Shown here: piece by piece, positions 62,201 to 64,000 of the stretch | How positions within the stretch are numbered: the first letter of the stretch is position 1 | How the letters are laid out: the number at the start of each line of letters is the position of its first letter | Source: Cladocopium goreaui | Taxonomy: Eukaryota > Sar > Dinophyceae > Suessiales > Symbiodiniaceae | NCBI GenBank assembly: GCA_947184155.2 | Contig: CAMXCT020000123.1 | Span: 15,001 to 79,000 of the forward strand | DNA length: 64,000 nucleotides | Direction: 5' to 3' | Notes under the pieces: generated by a model | Databases searched by the model: none | Told to the model about the DNA's origin: nothing | Seen by the model: the letters and a program-made list of their open reading frames with translations, nothing else | Translations under genes and position numbers: made by a program

Positions 62201-62806
62201 GATGGGATGTAGATTAATGGCAATTTTTCATGGATATGATGTTCTGAGCTATTTTATGTTATTGTTTAATGTTTTTATTGACTTGTTTGCATTGGGATGT
62301 TGATATATTTTGATGGGATAGGGATTAATGGCACATGGATATGAAGTGATTAATGATATGTGTGTGGAGATGTGTGAACTATTTTGTTATGTATATATAT
62401 ATACATATGCAGGGTTGGGTTTTGATTGATTGTCAAAAAGCCAGCAAAAAGTAGGGATGTGGTATGGATGTGCTGCTGCTACTAGGTTTATATAAATCAT
62501 GTAACCAGCATTGGTGGTGTAACCAACAAGAATGGTTGAAAAAAACCTGTAACATGTTCTAGTTGCTTTGACCAACCATTTTCTTTTGGAAGCCAGAACA
62601 ACTGATTTGGGAGAGGAACCCCGCCTGACATTGTCATTTTGAAATATGTCTAAGAGGTACACCAATTGGTCTGGGGGTAGGGACCCAATTTTTACCGGTG
62701 AAACGGTGAAATCGCACTTGTTTGCTTGGATGAACTGTTGAAAAAACGCCTGAGGTTTTGGCTTATCTGATGAAATTTGTGGCTTGGACGAACGCCCTGC
62801 GCGGCT
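56990..62806 (+). CDS. Dual-specificity phosphatase gene with exons spread over satellite-rich introns
   Basis: GC-rich islands encode consecutive phosphatase pieces. (1) 56990-57080: [12 protein letters not shown], the standard DSP opening. (2) 58720-58830 after [19 protein letters not shown], the HVLN-A element, then an acidic helix. (3) About 59001-59105: [20 protein letters not shown], less certain. (4) About 61392-61565: an acidic insert ([27 protein letters not shown]). (5) 61805-61920: [10 protein letters not shown] then [15 protein letters not shown], the C-x5-R loop, with Asn for the usual His before Cys. (6) 62751-62806 after [22 protein letters not shown], the helix after the loop. 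Order and content match one DSP. The segment carrying the general-acid Asp is not identified, and later exons may follow. Confidence 0.6.
57425..57534. mobile_element. MITE family A, copy 7
   Basis: CCCTCTGGTAATTTTTGACA at left, GTTTACCAGAGGG at right, TA flanks. Lies in the first intron of the phosphatase gene. Confidence 0.85.
57962..58067. mobile_element. MITE family A, copy 8
   Basis: CCCTCTGCTAAAC...GTTTACCAGAGGG, one mismatch in the left end, TA flanks. In the first intron of the phosphatase gene. Confidence 0.85.
58214..58328. mobile_element. MITE family A, copy 9
   Basis: CCCGGCCTGGTAAACG variant left end, ATTACCAGAGGG right end, TA flanks. The flanking sequence on the right matches that of copy 6, so copies 6 and 9 arose by duplication of a larger segment. 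Confidence 0.85.
59162..59835. repeat. GATA-type compound satellite
   Basis: Starts as GATA, becomes a very regular 9-bp unit GATAGATTA (about 59,210-59,505), then GATA/GAGA, an 8-bp unit GATAGACA (about 59,545-59,640), CTAG-rich GCTAGCTAGCTA, and GGATA/GAATAGATA units. Lies in an intron of the phosphatase gene. Confidence 0.97.
60190..60850. repeat. 45-bp minisatellite with three-block higher-order structure
   Basis: The basic unit CTTGCACTTGCACACATACC then TGATGCTACGCTACCGACCT is 45 bp. Three blocks each start GGGGTGGGGTGGGCTAATAA and GTTCAATGGCACTAGCACAC (about 60199, 60411, 60714) and contain four, six and two or more units. As 45 is a multiple of three, both strands stay open (for example [15 protein letters not shown], or [15 protein letters not shown] on the minus strand). 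I do not call genes. Confidence 0.95.
60855..61390. other. Intron sequence, nothing recognised
   Basis: Follows the minisatellite. Contains poly-A-rich stretches and TATATA near 61,320. No exon seen before the acidic exon at about 61,392. Confidence 0.35.
61672..61804. repeat. CCACCAAAAACTGGTGAAAA short tandem repeat
   Basis: Six or so imperfect units of about 22 bp built from CCAAAAACTGGTG(G)AAAAC. Each unit is itself partly self-complementary (CCAC...GTGG). It ends directly at the acceptor of the exon with the phosphatase active site. Confidence 0.9.
62055..62163. mobile_element. MITE family A, copy 10
   Basis: CCTTCTGGTAATTTG at left, GTTTACCGGAGGG at right, TA flanks, a few mismatches in the ends. 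In the intron before the last recognised phosphatase exon. Confidence 0.8.
62170..62745. other. Intron/intergenic DNA, nothing recognised
   Basis: TGGGATTAATGG/GATATG-rich AT sequence without exon features. Confidence 0.35.
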
Positions 62807-62809
62807 GGG

Positions 62810-63535
62810 ATGGTTCAGCCACTTGCTGGGGCGAAGCAGGTTGTAACCCACCAAGTATGGGGAGAGAACCCAAAGTGAAAAAGCCAGGATTTTTCATCAG
62901 CCAAACGAAGACCTACTCCAAAAAAGTGGGAGATTGCATTAGCAACAATGCCATCAAGGGCTGTAGATGATTCCTGACACCCGGATCGTTGCCTCAACTT
63001 CTGGGGAGCCATTCTATCACTGTGTGTTTGACCGCACAGAGGATAAACATAGAGAAACTCCACCACTCCTACATAGATTATGAATCTGGGGAAAAACCAA
63101 GGGGGGAGTCCATATCTTCTTTGCAAACGTTTATCGCAGGCACCAAAATTTTCGGTGGGTCAATTTGCCGGATCCTTCCACAGAGGTTTCAACCGCTGCA
63201 TGTCCCGTCCATTTGTGGATGTTTTTCCAACAGCTTCGGGTGAAGATTTTGCCAACCAAGCTGGGGCATCAGCTTGGTTTCGCCACAAGAAAAATCCCAT
63301 AGAATCCTCAGAATCCCATCAATGGATTGATATATCATTATGATTGGCTTAAAGAACATATGCCCAAGAAAAAGACATTCTAACCATTCTACCCCCATCT
63401 ATTGATATGTGGAGTCAGGTTAGCCACGAAATTGCCATATTTTGGGTACCATCCGGTACCCAGGGATGTACTGGGTATGTCATTCACCAGCTATGACGTA
63501 GGATTCCCTATATTACCAGGCTTTTGACCCATGAC
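62810..63535. other. Sequence downstream of the last recognised phosphatase exon
   Basis: May contain the remaining 3' exons. Stretches such as 63,150-63,240 have balanced composition, but I cannot fix a frame with family support. Confidence 0.3.
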
Positions 63536-63539
63536 CCAT

Positions 63540-63680
63540 AACCATATATATATATAGGTTTATATCTATGTCTATATCTATATCTATATCTATATGTCTA
63601 TATCTATGTCTATATCGATAGAGATAGATGGATGGATGGATGAATGGATGGATGGATGGATAGATAGATAGATAGAGGTT
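63540..63680. repeat. TCTATA and GGAT microsatellites
   Basis: TATATCTATATC units followed by GATGGATGGATG and GATAGATA. Confidence 0.95.
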
Positions 63681-63786
63681 TCCTAAAACAGGGGTACCCA
63701 CCCAATCATCCTAATTTCCGTAGGATTTTCCATGAAATAAACCATCCAGCTATTGGGGGTACCCCCATTTCAGGAAACTCCGTATG

Positions 63787-63898
63787 ATCCTCCAGTAAAC
63801 TAACATAGCCATGGAAAATCACCATTTTAGATAGGTAAATCCACTATAAATGGGCCGTTTGTATCCATTTGTCATAGCCTGGTTAGTTTACCAGAGGG
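63787..63898. mobile_element. MITE family A, copy 11
   Basis: Left end TCCTCCAGTAAACTAACATAG (diverged), right end GTTTACCAGAGGG then TA. The inner arms are well kept. Confidence 0.75.
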
Positions 63899-64000
63899 TA
63901 TATAATCCCAAATCATCTATTTTAATAGGATTCTCCACTATAACCCATCCAGCTACTGGGGTACCTCCATTTATGGAAACCCTCATATATATATATAATC

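Noticed and set aside
1..64000. Dinoflagellate spliced-leader relics
   Set aside because: I looked for the spliced-leader phrase CCATTTTGGCTCAAG or its complement near gene starts and did not find a convincing copy, so retroposed-gene origin cannot be claimed.
1..64000. tRNA, rRNA or snRNA genes
   Set aside because: No clover-leaf B-box, rRNA core or snRNA landmark was noticed on either strand by eye; weak matches were not sufficient.

Overview
The window looks like nuclear DNA of a dinoflagellate, most likely a suessialean such as a Symbiodiniaceae or Polarella-type genome. Support comes from alanine/lysine-repeat proteins, several protein families I recall as massively expanded in dinoflagellates, short exons joined by introns whose 5' ends are sometimes not GT, a head-to-tail gene cluster, a Ty1/copia-like element with dinoflagellate-style extra domains, and abundant micro- and minisatellites. 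There is no operon-like bacterial structure and no rRNA, tRNA or CRISPR array that I can see. Species cannot be fixed from sequence alone.

Layout. 0-12.8 kb: AT-rich intergenic DNA with microsatellites, small TA-flanked inverted-repeat elements (MITEs) and a few weak exon candidates. 12.8-25.4 kb, minus strand: a run of intron-rich genes. From 5' to 3' on that strand these are an alanine/lysine-repeat gene (25351-22311), a cytosine-methyltransferase-like gene whose six exons join in frame (21271-19365), orphan acidic exons (18.97-18.2 kb), a second alanine/lysine-tailed gene (17919-15232) and a large transposase-like ORF (14.6-12.84 kb). 26.6-30.7 kb, minus strand: a second two-gene unit with a transposase-like protein broken by one frameshift at an A9 run and its alanine/lysine-repeat partner. 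30.7-32.9 kb: three consecutive tandem arrays of 30-, about 73- and 16-bp units.

33.9-42.5 kb, plus strand: compact head-to-tail genes, mostly unrecognised. They include a protein-kinase-like ORF, a possible F-box-like protein, a dual-specificity-phosphatase-like protein and a Cys-rich protein, separated by spacers built from recurring duplicated modules. 43.1-45.1 kb: TATATG satellite and scattered minus-strand membrane-protein exons. 45.9-54.3 kb: an almost intact copia-like LTR retrotransposon on the minus strand. Its LTRs are nearly identical, and target duplications, a primer-binding site, gag, protease, an inserted methyltransferase-like domain, integrase, RT and RNase H are all visible, but the reading frame is broken. 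54.4-64 kb: more MITEs and a plus-strand phosphatase gene whose small exons lie in introns loaded with satellite DNA.

The most interesting signal is that two unrelated contexts, an intron-rich chromosomal gene and an LTR retrotransposon, both carry a protein with the same ordered set of degenerate cytosine-C5-methyltransferase motifs (I, IV, VI). The chromosomal copy sits in a neighbourhood of transposase-like and lysine-rich DNA-binding-like proteins, which suggests a mobile or formerly mobile gene set. Many ORF-length stretches here open only at TTG, GTG or CTG. I treat these as exons or chance, not as complete genes.
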